This document shows, in pieces, positions 17,881 through 27,707 of a stretch of DNA of 62,076 nucleotides. Positions within the stretch are counted from its first letter, which is position 1; every line of letters starts with the position of its first letter. The position numbers and the translations under genes were made by a program. The notes beneath the pieces were generated by a model, which was not told the DNA's origin, did no database searches, and saw only the letters and a program-made list of their open reading frames with translations. The stretch is from Rhodopirellula sp. Lineage in GTDB: Bacteria > Planctomycetota > Planctomycetia > Pirellulales > Thermoguttaceae. Location of the stretch: the NCBI GenBank assembly GCA_012728855.1, contig JAAYEH010000046.1:1-62076 (forward strand). Reading direction: 5' to 3'.

Positions 17881-18197
17881 ACGGCTTTCGTACGTCAGGT
17901 TTTCCACCTTGACCGCGCCGCAGGTTAAGCGGCCGGCAGAGGACGCCTTAGCGGTTAACAGCCCGGCTGCTCGCCCACTGTTTGTGCGCTATCGTTTGGC
18001 CTGGTGGACGGAGCCAGCCCCCGTTTTGTTCGAGCCCCTTAAATGCAATTGCCTCACCGCGGGGTAAGTCGGGTTGGAAAGCCTATCGCGATCCCTCGCA
18101 CGGGGGTTTCCCCTGGATCGGGAATTCTCTTATCCCCAGGCGATCTGCCTCTGAGTAGAATGACGTCCTGGCGTCCGAGTTTCCGGGGAGATTTGCT
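17881..18197. other. Intergenic stretch with one CGTCAGG-type repeat
   Basis: About 317 bases lie between the cyclophilin and the histidine kinase. At 17892-17912 a degenerate copy of the repeat (ACGTCAGGTTTTCCACCTTGA) occurs. I see no open frame with a ribosome-binding site and no recognisable RNA gene. The upstream region of the kinase lacks clear promoter hexamers. Confidence 0.5.
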
Positions 18198-19481
18198 TTG
18201 TCGTCCGACGTCCTAACCTTCGAACAGTTGCTGGCCGAGAACCAGAGCCTCCGCCGGGAATTGGACGATGTGCGGCGGGCGATGGATCTGGTGTGTCGCG
18301 GCGCGGCCTCCGACCGGAACTACCCCTATGGCTGTGATCTGGCTGTCAGACCGTGCAAATACCGCGAGTTGATTCAGAACGCCAACAGCGCTATCGTCCG
18401 CTGGCGGCGGGGCGGCGCCATTACCTTTGCCAATGACTTCGCCCTGGAATTCTTCGGCTATCGGGCCGATGAATTGATCGGCAAGAACGTGGAAATCCTG
18501 TTTCCCGAAAGGGAATCGAGCGGGGCCGATCTTTCCTTGCTAGTCCGGGACATCGTGGACCACCCGGATCGATACGCCGATCATGTCAACGAAAACGTCT
18601 GCCGCGACGGCCGGCGTGTGTGGCTGGCATGGACCAACACGCCGCTCCTGGATGAAAACGGGCAAGTGGCCGAAATTCTGGCTGTGGGAAGCGACATCAC
18701 CAGGCAAAAGCTCGCCGAGCAGGCGCTCCGCAAGAGCGAAGCCGATTTGAAGGCGCTCAATGATGTTCTCGAACAGCGGGTTGCCGAGCGGACGGCGGTG
18801 GCCGAGAGACGGGCGTCGCTCCTGCAATCGCTGTCGTGCCAGTTGATTGAGGCCGAAGAACGGCACCGGCGATATCTCGCCCGCTTACTCCACGATCAAC
18901 TTCAACAACTGCTGGCGGCGGCGCGAATCAAGATGGCCGTCCTCAGGCGGCGTTGTACGGACGAGGATCTCATCGCCGCCGTCGACGAACTCGACGACCT
19001 GGTCCGCCAATCGATCGACGAGTCACGCTCGCTCACCACACAATTGAGTCCGCCCGTGTTGTACGATGCCGGTCTGGTCGCGGGACTTCGCTGGCTCGCG
19101 CGGGAGATGGGCGAAAAGCATGGCCTGGAAGTGGACGTTCAAGCCGAGCCGGACGCGGAGCCGGATTGCGAAAACACCCGCGTTTTCCTGTTCCAGGCTG
19201 TCAGGGAACTGCTGCTCAACGTTCTCCGACACGCGGAGATTGATTCCGCCTGCGTCGAGTTGGCGGCGCCGTCGTGCGGTTGCACTAGAATCCGTGTTTC
19301 CGACCTCGGTATTGGTTTCGACCCCTCTCTTCTGGCTCGCCATCAGACCACCCGTGGCTTCGGCCTGTTCAGTCTCCGGGAGCGTCTTGACCTGCTCGGC
19401 GGAAGTCTGCACATTGTCGCGGCGCCAGGCCGAGGAACCGAAGTCGTCTTGGAAGTGCCCACTACCTGCAGCTCGGTGTGA
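18198..19481 (+). CDS. PAS-domain sensor histidine kinase, NarX/DegS type (HisKA_3)
   Basis: This is a 427-residue soluble sensor kinase. Residues 55-175 form a PAS domain (YRELIQNANSAIVRW, NDFALEFFGYRADELIGKNV, VGSDITRQKLAEQALRKSE). A coiled stretch leads to the dimerisation helix EERHRRYLARLLHDQLQQLL, whose His-Asp is the phosphorylation site of the HisKA_3 group. The ATPase domain has VRELLLNVLRHA, SDLGIGFDP and GFGLFSLRERLDLLGG. HisKA_3 kinases pair with NarL/FixJ response regulators, but none is adjacent. No membrane segments occur, so it senses a cytosolic signal. The start is a TTG eight bases after GGGGAG. Confidence 0.88.
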   Translation: MSSDVLTFEQLLAENQSLRRELDDVRRAMDLVCRGAASDRNYPYGCDLAVRPCKYRELIQNANSAIVRWRRGGAITFANDFALEFFGYRADELIGKNVEILFPERESSGADLSLLVRDIVDHPDRYADHVNENVCRDGRRVWLAWTNTPLLDENGQVAEILAVGSDITRQKLAEQALRKSEADLKALNDVLEQRVAERTAVAERRASLLQSLSCQLIEAEERHRRYLARLLHDQLQQLLAAARIKMAVLRRRCTDEDLIAAVDELDDLVRQSIDESRSLTTQLSPPVLYDAGLVAGLRWLAREMGEKHGLEVDVQAEPDAEPDCENTRVFLFQAVRELLLNVLRHAEIDSACVELAAPSCGCTRIRVSDLGIGFDPSLLARHQTTRGFGLFSLRERLDLLGGSLHIVAAPGRGTEVVLEVPTTCSSV

Positions 19482-19684
19482 CTCTCGGGCTTCTCCCAGC
19501 CGTGCCTCTATCCGTGTGCATCCGGAATGCTCCGCACACGGATAAACTGAAGAACGTAACAGAACATTAACGATGCGCAATGTGCCTTTCCTGCGCTGGC
19601 GGCGGCTGCAAGTCTCTCTTGCGGCGGAGCGGCAACTGGGCTATTCTCCTCGGCCCTTATTCCTCCAACGCGAAAGGCCTGAAC

Positions 19685-20590
19685 GTGGCACGACATCTGC
19701 TGTATGGGCTCGCTGCCCTGGGAATCGCAGTGACGGCGGCTGGGCAGGATTCCTCTGATCAGCCGCTTTCCTGGGATCGGACCGATCCTTCGGCTCCGGC
19801 GGCATGGACCGCGCCGGCGGTCCCCATTCCGCTGCCGCCCGTCGATGGCGAGCCATTCGTCGTCGAGCCGGAGGTTCTGCCCGAGACGATTGCCCTGCCG
19901 GCCGAGGCAGTTGCAGCAGAGGCACCGCCCCCTCCGGTGAAGCTTTGGGAAGGAAGTCTGGAACTGGGGCTCAACGGCACGGAGGGCAACACCCAGACCT
20001 TCAACTTTCGTTTCGGGGCCAAAGTGAAACGGAAGACCGAGTGGAATGTCTTTTCAACCGATATCGATTATCGACGAGACAGCGCCGATGGGGAGGAGAC
20101 GGCCAACCGCGCCTTCCTCGAATCCCGCTACGAGCATCTTCTCGGCCAATCGCCGTGGAGTTGGTTTGTTCATGACACGCTCGAATACAATGAATTTCAA
20201 GCGTTCGATCTGCGCATCGCGCTGGATTCGGGCCTGGGCTACAGTATCCTCAAGAACGATACGACCACGCTCGTGGCCCGCTTAGGCGCCGGTACTTCTC
20301 GGGAAATCGGGGGCCCGAACGACGATTTCGTTCCGGAAGCCGTCTTCGGCGCCGATCTGGAACATCAATTGAGCCGGCGCCAAAAAATCTCCCTTTCCGG
20401 CGAGTATCGCCCCGATGTCACCGACTGGGCTGACTATCGCCTGACCAGCAAGGCGGGCTGGGAGATCCTGCTGGACGAGACCATGAACCTCAGCCTGAAG
20501 TTCACGGTTTCCGACCGCTACGACAGCACTCCCCACGGCGTGAAGCCGAACGATCTCGACTATGCGGTCATGCTCCTCTGGAGCTTCTAA
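19685..20590 (+). CDS. DUF481-family outer-membrane beta-barrel protein
   Basis: This protein has about 301 residues. The GTG at 19685, preceded by AAAGG, gives a proper signal peptide (HLLYGLAALGIAVTAAG). A proline-rich linker follows (PAVPIPLPPVDGEP, EAPPPPVKLWEG). From about residue 95 the sequence alternates as beta strands (GSLELGLNGTEGNTQTFNFRFGAKVKRKTEWNVF) typical of DUF481/YdiY proteins, ending in an aromatic residue (LLWSF), as outer-membrane barrels do. Function is unknown; relatives are induced salt or stress proteins in some bacteria. An upstream frame from 19580 would bury the signal peptide and is rejected. Confidence 0.82.
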   Translation: MARHLLYGLAALGIAVTAAGQDSSDQPLSWDRTDPSAPAAWTAPAVPIPLPPVDGEPFVVEPEVLPETIALPAEAVAAEAPPPPVKLWEGSLELGLNGTEGNTQTFNFRFGAKVKRKTEWNVFSTDIDYRRDSADGEETANRAFLESRYEHLLGQSPWSWFVHDTLEYNEFQAFDLRIALDSGLGYSILKNDTTTLVARLGAGTSREIGGPNDDFVPEAVFGADLEHQLSRRQKISLSGEYRPDVTDWADYRLTSKAGWEILLDETMNLSLKFTVSDRYDSTPHGVKPNDLDYAVMLLWSF

Positions 20591-20703
20591 GGCGGGAGTC
20601 GGCACAAACGCGCCCGGGTTCAATCGGCGCGCCCGGGTTGAATCGGGCGCCGAGAGTGCGGTAGACTAGCCGGCGACGGAAACCCGACTGGGAGCCCATC
20701 GCC

Positions 20704-22050
20704 ATGAGCCGCATTCGACCCGACCTTTTCGTCATTGCCGCCGCAAGCGTCGTTCTCATCTTCCATCCCGCGTTGTCTTCGGGACAAGGGAACCGAGACG
20801 AAAACTCGCGCCTCGATAGCAAGTGCCTGGCCTTTCTCTCGGCCGGAACCGTCGACGGCAAAGTACGCCTTACATGTTTCAAGAGCACTCCGTTTTTCGA
20901 GGCTACCCGCAAAGAAGAGCCGAACTCGGTGAGACTGCGAGTCCGGCGGATGGAATTGCCGGATTTCCGGTTCGGCAGGGACTATGCCGAGTACTTCGAC
21001 GGCCTCCCGTGGCGGGACGCTGACGTGATCTTCGAAGGCGCGATTCCCGCGTTGAACAATCGAAAATACGAGTTCACGGACGACAACGTGAGGCCAGCTC
21101 AAACGTACGCCTACTGGGTTGCCACTGATCGGGAAGAGACGCCGACCGGTCCGGTCGCCGTGCGGGTCCGCGATCCGCGAGTGTGGTGGTCGTGGGAAGA
21201 GATCGAACGGCGGCTGAACGACCTGGTTGCCAGGTTTCCCGACGTGGTGGAGGCGCGCGTGGTGGGGCGGACGGTCCACGGTCGCGTTTTGCGGGCGTTG
21301 ATCGCCGGCCGTCGCGATCGAGTCCTCGTGCTGGTCGGTTCGGTTCACGCCGGCGAGTCCGGTCCGGAACTGATCATTCCGGCTTTCGAGCAAGTACTGC
21401 AGGAGCACGGCACGTTGCTTAAGAACGTCGGCTTCGCGATTCTCCCCTGTGTCAACGCGGACCAGCGAGAGCGTTTGGCTCGCGGCTACCCTCCCTATCT
21501 GAGAACCAACAGCAGCGGCGTGGATCTGAATCGCAATTTTGCCGCGGGCTGGGAGACGGTGGATTACAATTACGGGCTAATCACCACGGACCCGGACGGC
21601 ATGACCTACCGCGGCCCCGCACCCGCGTCGGAACCGGAGACCGCGGCTGTGATGCGAGCACTGGAAGGTCTGACGCCGGCGGCGGTTCTTTCGTACCATC
21701 ACCTGGCTTCCATTACCGGATCTACCTTCCTCTACCCGAAAGCAGCCTCGGCTGATTCAGACTATGCGGCACGATGCAGGGAACTGAATCGGGTGTACCG
21801 GGCCGCTATGACGCCCGAGGATCTTAAAGAGAAGCCGGTTGCGGCAGCGGCGGGCTGCACAGGCGGGAGTTTGCCTGCCTGGATCTACGACAACTTCAAT
21901 GTCCCTGCCTGCGACGTGGAAGGGGATCGTTCGGCGATCTGTGTCAGATCTGCCCTTGACACGGCCACCTGGGATGATCTGAAGCAGTGTCAAGAGCGAC
22001 ACGCTCGTGCCATCGTGGCACTGTTAACCGCGATGGGAGAAGAACGGTGA
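20704..22050 (+). CDS. Exported M14-family zinc carboxypeptidase
   Basis: This protein has 448 residues, with a signal peptide (LFVIAAASVVLIFHPALSSG) and a zinc carboxypeptidase domain from about residue 165. Zinc ligands are in VHAGESGPEL (HxxE near residue 215) and in VLSYHHLAS. DLNRNFAAG supplies the substrate-binding Asn-Arg pair, and PACDVEGDRS carries the likely catalytic Glu. The domain matches the murein-peptide amidase or short M14 group more than digestive enzymes. The N-terminal 160 residues are not recognised. Acting in the periplasm or outside, it may trim peptides or peptidoglycan stems. A tandem CGCCCGGGTT repeat at 20616-20653 lies ahead of it. Confidence 0.85.
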   Translation: MSRIRPDLFVIAAASVVLIFHPALSSGQGNRDENSRLDSKCLAFLSAGTVDGKVRLTCFKSTPFFEATRKEEPNSVRLRVRRMELPDFRFGRDYAEYFDGLPWRDADVIFEGAIPALNNRKYEFTDDNVRPAQTYAYWVATDREETPTGPVAVRVRDPRVWWSWEEIERRLNDLVARFPDVVEARVVGRTVHGRVLRALIAGRRDRVLVLVGSVHAGESGPELIIPAFEQVLQEHGTLLKNVGFAILPCVNADQRERLARGYPPYLRTNSSGVDLNRNFAAGWETVDYNYGLITTDPDGMTYRGPAPASEPETAAVMRALEGLTPAAVLSYHHLASITGSTFLYPKAASADSDYAARCRELNRVYRAAMTPEDLKEKPVAAAAGCTGGSLPAWIYDNFNVPACDVEGDRSAICVRSALDTATWDDLKQCQERHARAIVALLTAMGEER

Positions 22051-22088
22051 ATGTCTGGTCGGGGGCATGGCTCAAGCCGAGAAAACAA

Positions 22089-22262
22089 CGCCCGTAAACG
22101 GGCGTACGTGAAAAGGAGTTCATCCGCCCCGTCACCCCGGCATGAATGCCGGGGCTAATCCGCCTGCGGCGGAAAACGGCCGTGAACGGCCGTCACCGAG
22201 GGCCATTCATGGCCCTTCGCCGCGCCGCGGCCTAGCCCCGGCATTGATGCCGAGGTGGAATG
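22089..22262. repeat. Cluster of small perfect palindromes
   Basis: Consecutive inverted repeats fill this gap between convergent genes: CGCCCGTAAACGGGCG, CCCCGGCATGAATGCCGGGG, CGCCTGCGGCG, ACGGCCGTGAACGGCCGT and GGGCCATTCATGGCCC. CCCCGGCATTGATGCCGAGG repeats the second in degenerate form. The spacers GTGAA, ATGAA and ATTCAT are alike. Bases outside these hold no gene. A transcription-termination or short mobile repeat role is possible. Confidence 0.6.
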
Positions 22263-22321
22263 GCCCATACCGCCTACCCATCCAAGCCCGTTTACTCGCT
22301 TTTCTCCTCGGCTTGAGCCCG

Positions 22322-25300
22322 TTATCCGCAGTTCGCGTCGTCCTTTTCGTCGCCCACCTCGCCCTCGATCAGCCTTATCAGCCGATCGAGCACCCGCTGC
22401 CGATCCTCGTACCAGTCCTTCGCCAACACGAAAGCGGTCTTCCAGCCGAAATCGCGGAGCAGCTTGGGCCGCATCATGTCGCGCTCGAGAATGTCGGGCT
22501 GATCGTAGTACGAGGCGGTGTCGACCAGGATCCCTAGCCGGTAGCCTTCGTCTCCCGGCCGGCAAACCGCCAGGTCGCAGCGGAAATGCGACTGCCCGAT
22601 CGATCGGTCCACGCGCAGCCCGCGAGCGAGCAAGGCCGCCGCGATCTCGTCGACCACCGGCTCCGCCGTTGCCTCGCCGTCCTCGGGCGCCGTTTGCCAG
22701 CGCGACATGCCGCGGAGTACCCGTTGGGCCGACTCGCCGTCGCCACCGGAGACGGCCTCGGCGTAGCGGAGGTAGTTCTTCAGACAGTTGGCGCCGTTGT
22801 TGTAATCGTTGGTAATGTCGGAGGCACGGATCGAGCTGACCACCGCCATGTGGTGCTTGGCGCGGGAGAACGCGACGTTCAGCCGCTTTTCGCCGCCGCT
22901 CTTGTTGATCGGACCGAAGTTCATCAGCATCCGCCCGCTCGGTCCGTGGCCGTAACAGACGCTCAACACGATCACGTCGCGTTCGTCGCCCTGGATGTTT
23001 TCCAGGTTCTTGACCAACAGGCCGACGAATTGCCCGTCGATTTCGCGCTCCCGTTCGGCATCGAAACGGCGTCGGAAGGCGGGATCTTCCTGGGCCAGCC
23101 GCTCCAAGGCCGACTCGATCTCCCCTTGCTGCGCCTCGGAGAAGGCGACAATGCCCAGGCTCAGGCGGCACTCGCGGTTCAATAGCGATCGGACCAGGTG
23201 CGCGATGTATTCGGCCTCGGCCCGGTTGCTGCGACGGTCGTAGACGCCGTGCTGGAGGAAATGGAAGCTGACCGACCGCTTCAGCAGTTCGCCGGCCCCC
23301 GATTCCGCCTCATCGGCGCGGGAGAACACGAGCGGTCCGCCGCGCGAAGCCGCCAGGCGCTCTTCGGGAACCGTCAGCAGTCGGCCGTCGTAAAAAGCCC
23401 AGTTCGAAAAGCTGATCAGCGACTCGCAGCGGCTGCGGTAGTGCCAGCCGAGCATTGTGGACGGAAGGTTCTTGGCGGCATGATTGAGCAGGCTGTCGCT
23501 ATCGAGATCGTACTGGACCAGTTCGCCGGCTTCTTCGACCAACAGATCCTCGTCGTCTTCGCTCCGTTTGGCTGAGAAGAAATTGGTGGGCGGCAACTGC
23601 ATCTCGTCGCCGACGACGATCGTCTGTTGCGACCGAAAGACGGAGGGGACTGCTTCCTCAAGCGTGACCTGGCTCGCCTCGTCGAAAATCACCACGTCGA
23701 ACAATTCGGCGTTCATCGGCAGGGTGTCGGAGACGCTCAGCGGGCTCATCAGCCAGACCGGCTTAAGGTCTTTCACCACGTCGCCCGGCTCGCTGGAAAC
23801 GAGGTCGCGGATGGCGCGATACCGCATCGACTTGCCGAATTCGTGCTCCAGTTCGCGGCGGCCGCGGCTATACCGCCGCTTGAACTCCTTCTGCTCGGCA
23901 CCGATCTGGGCGCTCGCCAGGCCGGCCAGATGCACGTTCTCCAAAAACCGCCGCTGCGCGAGCCGGCAAATCTCGGCGGCGTTGCTCTGGAGCCATTGCT
24001 CGTAGAGCGTCTCCAAGCGATCGATGCGCCGCCGATGCGCCGCGCCGTCGAAGCGGTGCAGGGCGCGGTCCGCTCGCAGGGCCTGATCCAGGCTGCGGTC
24101 AGCGATGGCGGCCTCCAAAACCGCCGGCGGCAGCGGCAGCCGCCGCAGCGCGGTCGCCAACGGCACGGGCGTCCGGGCGAGTTCTTCCACGCAGCGGAGA
24201 AAGTCGGGCAGGCGATCGAGACTATCCCATGCCTGCGTGAGGTTCTGTCGCAAATCGTCGAGCGAATGATCCGCAACGTCGTCGAGAATCATCTCGAGCT
24301 GGGCGATCAACGACCGGAGCGGTTCACCCGCGGCGGCAATTGCCACGAGTTGGTCGACGTTGGCTGACTTGCGAAACGTCGCATGGATCCGCTGGAGCCA
24401 GTTGGGCAGCGCGGGGATCGCCTCCCGCAAGGCCAGAACCTCGGCGACGGTCTCGTCCACGTCGCCTTCGATCTGCCAGTTCTCGGCTATGTTTCGCCGA
24501 TGCTCCTCGACAGCGGCGATGGCGGCGTATTCCGTCTCCAGTGCCGCGAGGACGAAGCTCCAGGTGGGCCGGACGGCGTGGGCCTGGAAGTCGTAGGATC
24601 GCTTCAGCACGGCCCGCAGCCGCCACCAGCCCGGCTTGAGCCAGGGAAAAAGGCTTGCTTCAAAGGTCTTGGCTTGCTCAACGGCAAGCGGCACGTCGGC
24701 CGCCGGCAGCTTGTGCCGCCAGTACTTCGTCATCTTGCGGGCTTCCGCCAGCGCCCGCTGCCGCCGCTGCAGCCGAGATGCCGCCTTGTCGAACTTCTTG
24801 GCCGCCGCGTCCTGCCGATCAAGGATTTCCATCTGTCCGATGCGGGCCAACGGCAGAACCCGCTCGGCATACTCGACCAGGGCCCTCGCTTGGGCAATCA
24901 TCTGCCGATGTTCCCGGGCAATGCCGCTTTGGCCCAGCGCGGCCTCGACGCGATCGAACAGCACGGCGGCCGCTTCCGTCACCGAGGTAATCAGCTCCAA
25001 CGGGCGGTCGTGCCCGGCAAGCCGCGGCGAGAGGAGGCTGAGCGGATGCCGCGACAAGACGCCGTCGGGCTGGATGTCCTCCAGTGCGGCCGTGAAGGCG
25101 GCAATCCGGTCGCGATTCTCCCACCAATCGGCATAGCTTGGCAACCGTTCCTTCTCGATCGGCGACAACTCCGGCTGCCGGTCGCGAAGTTCGACACAGC
25201 GGTCCAGCAGTTGCCGCAGCGGAATGCCGACCTGTGGCGCCGCATGTTGCATCGCCGCGTCGAACTCCTCCAACGGCCGCAATTCGGCCGCCAGTTTTTC

Positions 25301-27496
25301 CTGCAATTCGTCGCGGCGGCGGTTGGGTCTGGGTTTCTTTTCCGCTTCGGCCAATACCTCCTCGTAGGTCTGCTTCAGATCCATGAGGAACTCCCGCTTA
25401 TCGGTCTGGGAGTCGTGGATCAACGCGCAGAGGCTCGCCAGTCCGCGCTGCCGCAGCCGGGCATACACCACGTCGATCGCCGCCCGCTTCTCGCAGAGGA
25501 AGAGCACCCGTTTGCCGCGGGCGACGTAATCAGCGATCAAGTTGGTGATCGTCTGCGACTTGCCCGTCCCCGGCGGCCCCTGGATGATGTAACTTTTGCC
25601 GAGATGGGCCTCTTCAATGGCCGCCGCCTGCGTCGGATCGCAGGGGACGACGTCAAAACGGTCCTCCAACCGCGGCGAGGGAGGCAGTTCGCGTTCGACA
25701 GCCCGCGGCGCTGGAGAGAAAATTGCCTCGAAGGCGGGATTCGCCGGCGGTTCGGCCAGCAGGGCCTCGTAATCGCGGACCAACGACATCTTGCGGTACT
25801 TGAAGTTGGCCAGCGTCACACTGCACAGGTCGAAACTCCAGTGGTAGGGATTCTCCTCGCCTCCTTGCTGGAAACGATAGAAGGTCCGCTCCTTCTCGAC
25901 AACCGGCTCTTCCGACGGCGCCGCGAAAGTTCTCGGCCGCGGCTTTTCTTCGATCACGCTCCGCAAGTGGGAACCCGGCGCGCGGATCTTCGCCGAGAAG
26001 AGCGTAATGCCCAGCGGGTGGTAATTCGCCGGGTCGTAGCTGTAGTCGAGATCGAGAAAGGATCGCACCCCGCGGCCGGCCAGCCGCGCCCGGCGGCGGT
26101 ACTGATCGAGTCGGCGGCGGGCTTTTTCGTGGATCAAGGCAATTCGCGGCCGATCGATCTTGTCGAGCGTCACCGCCGGTTCGCTCGCCCGGATCCGGGC
26201 CGAAAGATACTCGAAGAACTCGTCGAGCCGAGTCGTCGACAGATCGATCGCCTCGGGCAGGTCGATGTCGTAGAGATCCTTGAACTGGTGACGGATCACC
26301 GGATTGACTTCGGCTTCCAGCGAGACGGGCTCCAGGACATAGGTGTCGCGAATCCCCTTTTTCTTCTTCAACTTCACCGGCAAGAGAATCAGCGGCGACT
26401 CGAAGTACTCGGCCGGCTGCTCTTTGAGATTCACCCAATGCAGAAAGCAAATGGCCAACCGCAATTGGGCGAAGCCGAACTCCGCCTCGTCGCGGCGGGC
26501 CTCGGCGATGATCCGGTCCAGCACGCTCGGCAGGTAGATCGCTTCGGAAAAATTGAGATGGCTATTGAGCGAGATCGGCTTCTGCGCGACGACTGTTTTC
26601 TGCAAGTCGTCGTTCCAGACGAGGATGCGGTCGGGCCGGATGTTTTGGATGTCGAAGGTGAGGGGAACGGAAGCGTGGGTGAGGTTGACCGTCTGCATCG
26701 TGGCGCGGAAGTGGAGCAGGCGGTTGCGGCGAGAGATCTCGAAAAGCCGCTCGCGGAGCTTGCGGAGCACCACATGCTGACGCGTGCGGTTGTCCTCGGC
26801 GGCAAACGCCCCGGCGCGGGCCAGATCGAACTCCAGATCGACATCCTGCTCGCGGTAGTTTTCCAAAGCGCGGACCAGCGCGGCCAGATCCTGTGCCCGG
26901 CGCTGCCGGTCCAGCTCGGTCATGCGAACGATCGCTTGCGCCAGCACCGGATGCAGGTTGGAATTCAATGCGAAGAGGTTTCGCCGCTGGGCCACGAATC
27001 GCCGCAGGTCGGCCGGTTCGGCGAAGTCCAACCCACAAGCCATGCTGGCCAGGATCATCCCCAGGCTGAAGATGTCGGTGAGAGGATCGTGATGCTCCAG
27101 GGCATGTTCCCAGGTGACGTAGCCCGGCAGATAAACCGGCCGGGTGATCGGCAAGTCGCGACTGCCGATCGAGAGGTCGACGATTTCGGCGGTCCCCTCC
27201 TCCAGATCCATCGTCTGCCTGGCCTCGACCACGATCTCCACGACGGCCGGACTCACCGCCTGGACACGGCGAACGGCGTCGGCACGGTTTCGCAGCGGCT
27301 TTCGCTTCGCCTCTTCGAACCAGATCCGCAAGCCCTCGACGGAGAGTTCGCTCAGTCCTTCCAACGGCGCCACGGCGCCTGCCGCGTGCGCTTCGAGAAC
27401 CTCGCGCATCAGCGGCAGGATACCGGCCAGGGTGTCCTCGGTGGTGAATCCGCCGGTTTGGAACCGATCGGTGAGAAACGTATGCAGTTCGGTCAT
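22322..27496 (-). CDS. Pseudokinase-DUF4011-superfamily 1 helicase-nuclease fusion
   Basis: This is a giant 1724-residue cytosolic protein. Residues 20-215 resemble a protein-kinase C-lobe: LMREVLEAHAAG aligns with the helix before HRD, and HHDPLTDIFSLGMILASMACG with the DxxSLG region. The catalytic HRD and DFG residues are replaced (VAPLEG, WFEEA) and the ATP-binding N-lobe is absent. Residues 240-600 contain the DUF4011 region (LRERLFEISRRNRLLHF, SPLILLPVKL). The helicase has Walker A GPPGTGKSQ at 640-648, Walker B IFDEASQ near 1270, GDEMQLPP and LNVAFSRAKHHM near 1543. Residues 1615-1705 (FRCDLAV, GILVDTASYYD, LLRDFGW) look like a Vsr/MTES_1575-type nuclease. DUF4011-helicase-Vsr proteins have been reported as phage defence. 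It follows an M48 protease gene on the same strand. Confidence 0.85.
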   Translation of the reverse strand: MTELHTFLTDRFQTGGFTTEDTLAGILPLMREVLEAHAAGAVAPLEGLSELSVEGLRIWFEEAKRKPLRNRADAVRRVQAVSPAVVEIVVEARQTMDLEEGTAEIVDLSIGSRDLPITRPVYLPGYVTWEHALEHHDPLTDIFSLGMILASMACGLDFAEPADLRRFVAQRRNLFALNSNLHPVLAQAIVRMTELDRQRRAQDLAALVRALENYREQDVDLEFDLARAGAFAAEDNRTRQHVVLRKLRERLFEISRRNRLLHFRATMQTVNLTHASVPLTFDIQNIRPDRILVWNDDLQKTVVAQKPISLNSHLNFSEAIYLPSVLDRIIAEARRDEAEFGFAQLRLAICFLHWVNLKEQPAEYFESPLILLPVKLKKKKGIRDTYVLEPVSLEAEVNPVIRHQFKDLYDIDLPEAIDLSTTRLDEFFEYLSARIRASEPAVTLDKIDRPRIALIHEKARRRLDQYRRRARLAGRGVRSFLDLDYSYDPANYHPLGITLFSAKIRAPGSHLRSVIEEKPRPRTFAAPSEEPVVEKERTFYRFQQGGEENPYHWSFDLCSVTLANFKYRKMSLVRDYEALLAEPPANPAFEAIFSPAPRAVERELPPSPRLEDRFDVVPCDPTQAAAIEEAHLGKSYIIQGPPGTGKSQTITNLIADYVARGKRVLFLCEKRAAIDVVYARLRQRGLASLCALIHDSQTDKREFLMDLKQTYEEVLAEAEKKPRPNRRRDELQEKLAAELRPLEEFDAAMQHAAPQVGIPLRQLLDRCVELRDRQPELSPIEKERLPSYADWWENRDRIAAFTAALEDIQPDGVLSRHPLSLLSPRLAGHDRPLELITSVTEAAAVLFDRVEAALGQSGIAREHRQMIAQARALVEYAERVLPLARIGQMEILDRQDAAAKKFDKAASRLQRRQRALAEARKMTKYWRHKLPAADVPLAVEQAKTFEASLFPWLKPGWWRLRAVLKRSYDFQAHAVRPTWSFVLAALETEYAAIAAVEEHRRNIAENWQIEGDVDETVAEVLALREAIPALPNWLQRIHATFRKSANVDQLVAIAAAGEPLRSLIAQLEMILDDVADHSLDDLRQNLTQAWDSLDRLPDFLRCVEELARTPVPLATALRRLPLPPAVLEAAIADRSLDQALRADRALHRFDGAAHRRRIDRLETLYEQWLQSNAAEICRLAQRRFLENVHLAGLASAQIGAEQKEFKRRYSRGRRELEHEFGKSMRYRAIRDLVSSEPGDVVKDLKPVWLMSPLSVSDTLPMNAELFDVVIFDEASQVTLEEAVPSVFRSQQTIVVGDEMQLPPTNFFSAKRSEDDEDLLVEEAGELVQYDLDSDSLLNHAAKNLPSTMLGWHYRSRCESLISFSNWAFYDGRLLTVPEERLAASRGGPLVFSRADEAESGAGELLKRSVSFHFLQHGVYDRRSNRAEAEYIAHLVRSLLNRECRLSLGIVAFSEAQQGEIESALERLAQEDPAFRRRFDAEREREIDGQFVGLLVKNLENIQGDERDVIVLSVCYGHGPSGRMLMNFGPINKSGGEKRLNVAFSRAKHHMAVVSSIRASDITNDYNNGANCLKNYLRYAEAVSGGDGESAQRVLRGMSRWQTAPEDGEATAEPVVDEIAAALLARGLRVDRSIGQSHFRCDLAVCRPGDEGYRLGILVDTASYYDQPDILERDMMRPKLLRDFGWKTAFVLAKDWYEDRQRVLDRLIRLIEGEVGDEKDDANCG

Positions 27497-27561
27497 GGCG
27501 ATCGTATCAAGGTCTATCCGGAAACGGGGACAGGCACCCTACATCTTGTATGGCCGGTTGA

Positions 27562-27707
27562 AAGGGGGTCGGGAGTCATTTTTCCATTTCGGCCGGGCAA
27601 CGCTTTGCTATAGGGATAGACCTTTTTCCGGCCGACATGGAAAAATGACTCCCGACCCCCTTGTTCCGCACACCGCGAGTGAATGCGACACTCATTTCTT
27701 CGCCGAT
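27562..27707. repeat. Palindromic element copy B, overlapping the M48 stop codon
   Basis: The core, 27562-27662, is a hairpin with arms AAGGGGGTCGGGAGTCA and TGACTCCCGACCCCCTT and a loop containing GCTTTGCTATAGGG. Read on the minus strand, the element's outer end ATCGGCGAAGAAATGAGTG contains the TGA of the metalloprotease gene, so the last codons (SAKK) belong to the repeat. The other side meets GGGGACAGG at 27524-27532, a half-copy of the other repeat family, in place of a matching end. Confidence 0.85.

Noticed and set aside
24383..27613. A 1076-codon open frame antisense to the helicase gene
   Set aside because: It lies wholly over the helicase fusion, whose strand carries clear motifs. 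High GC in third positions creates long antisense frames; the translation has no recognisable domains.
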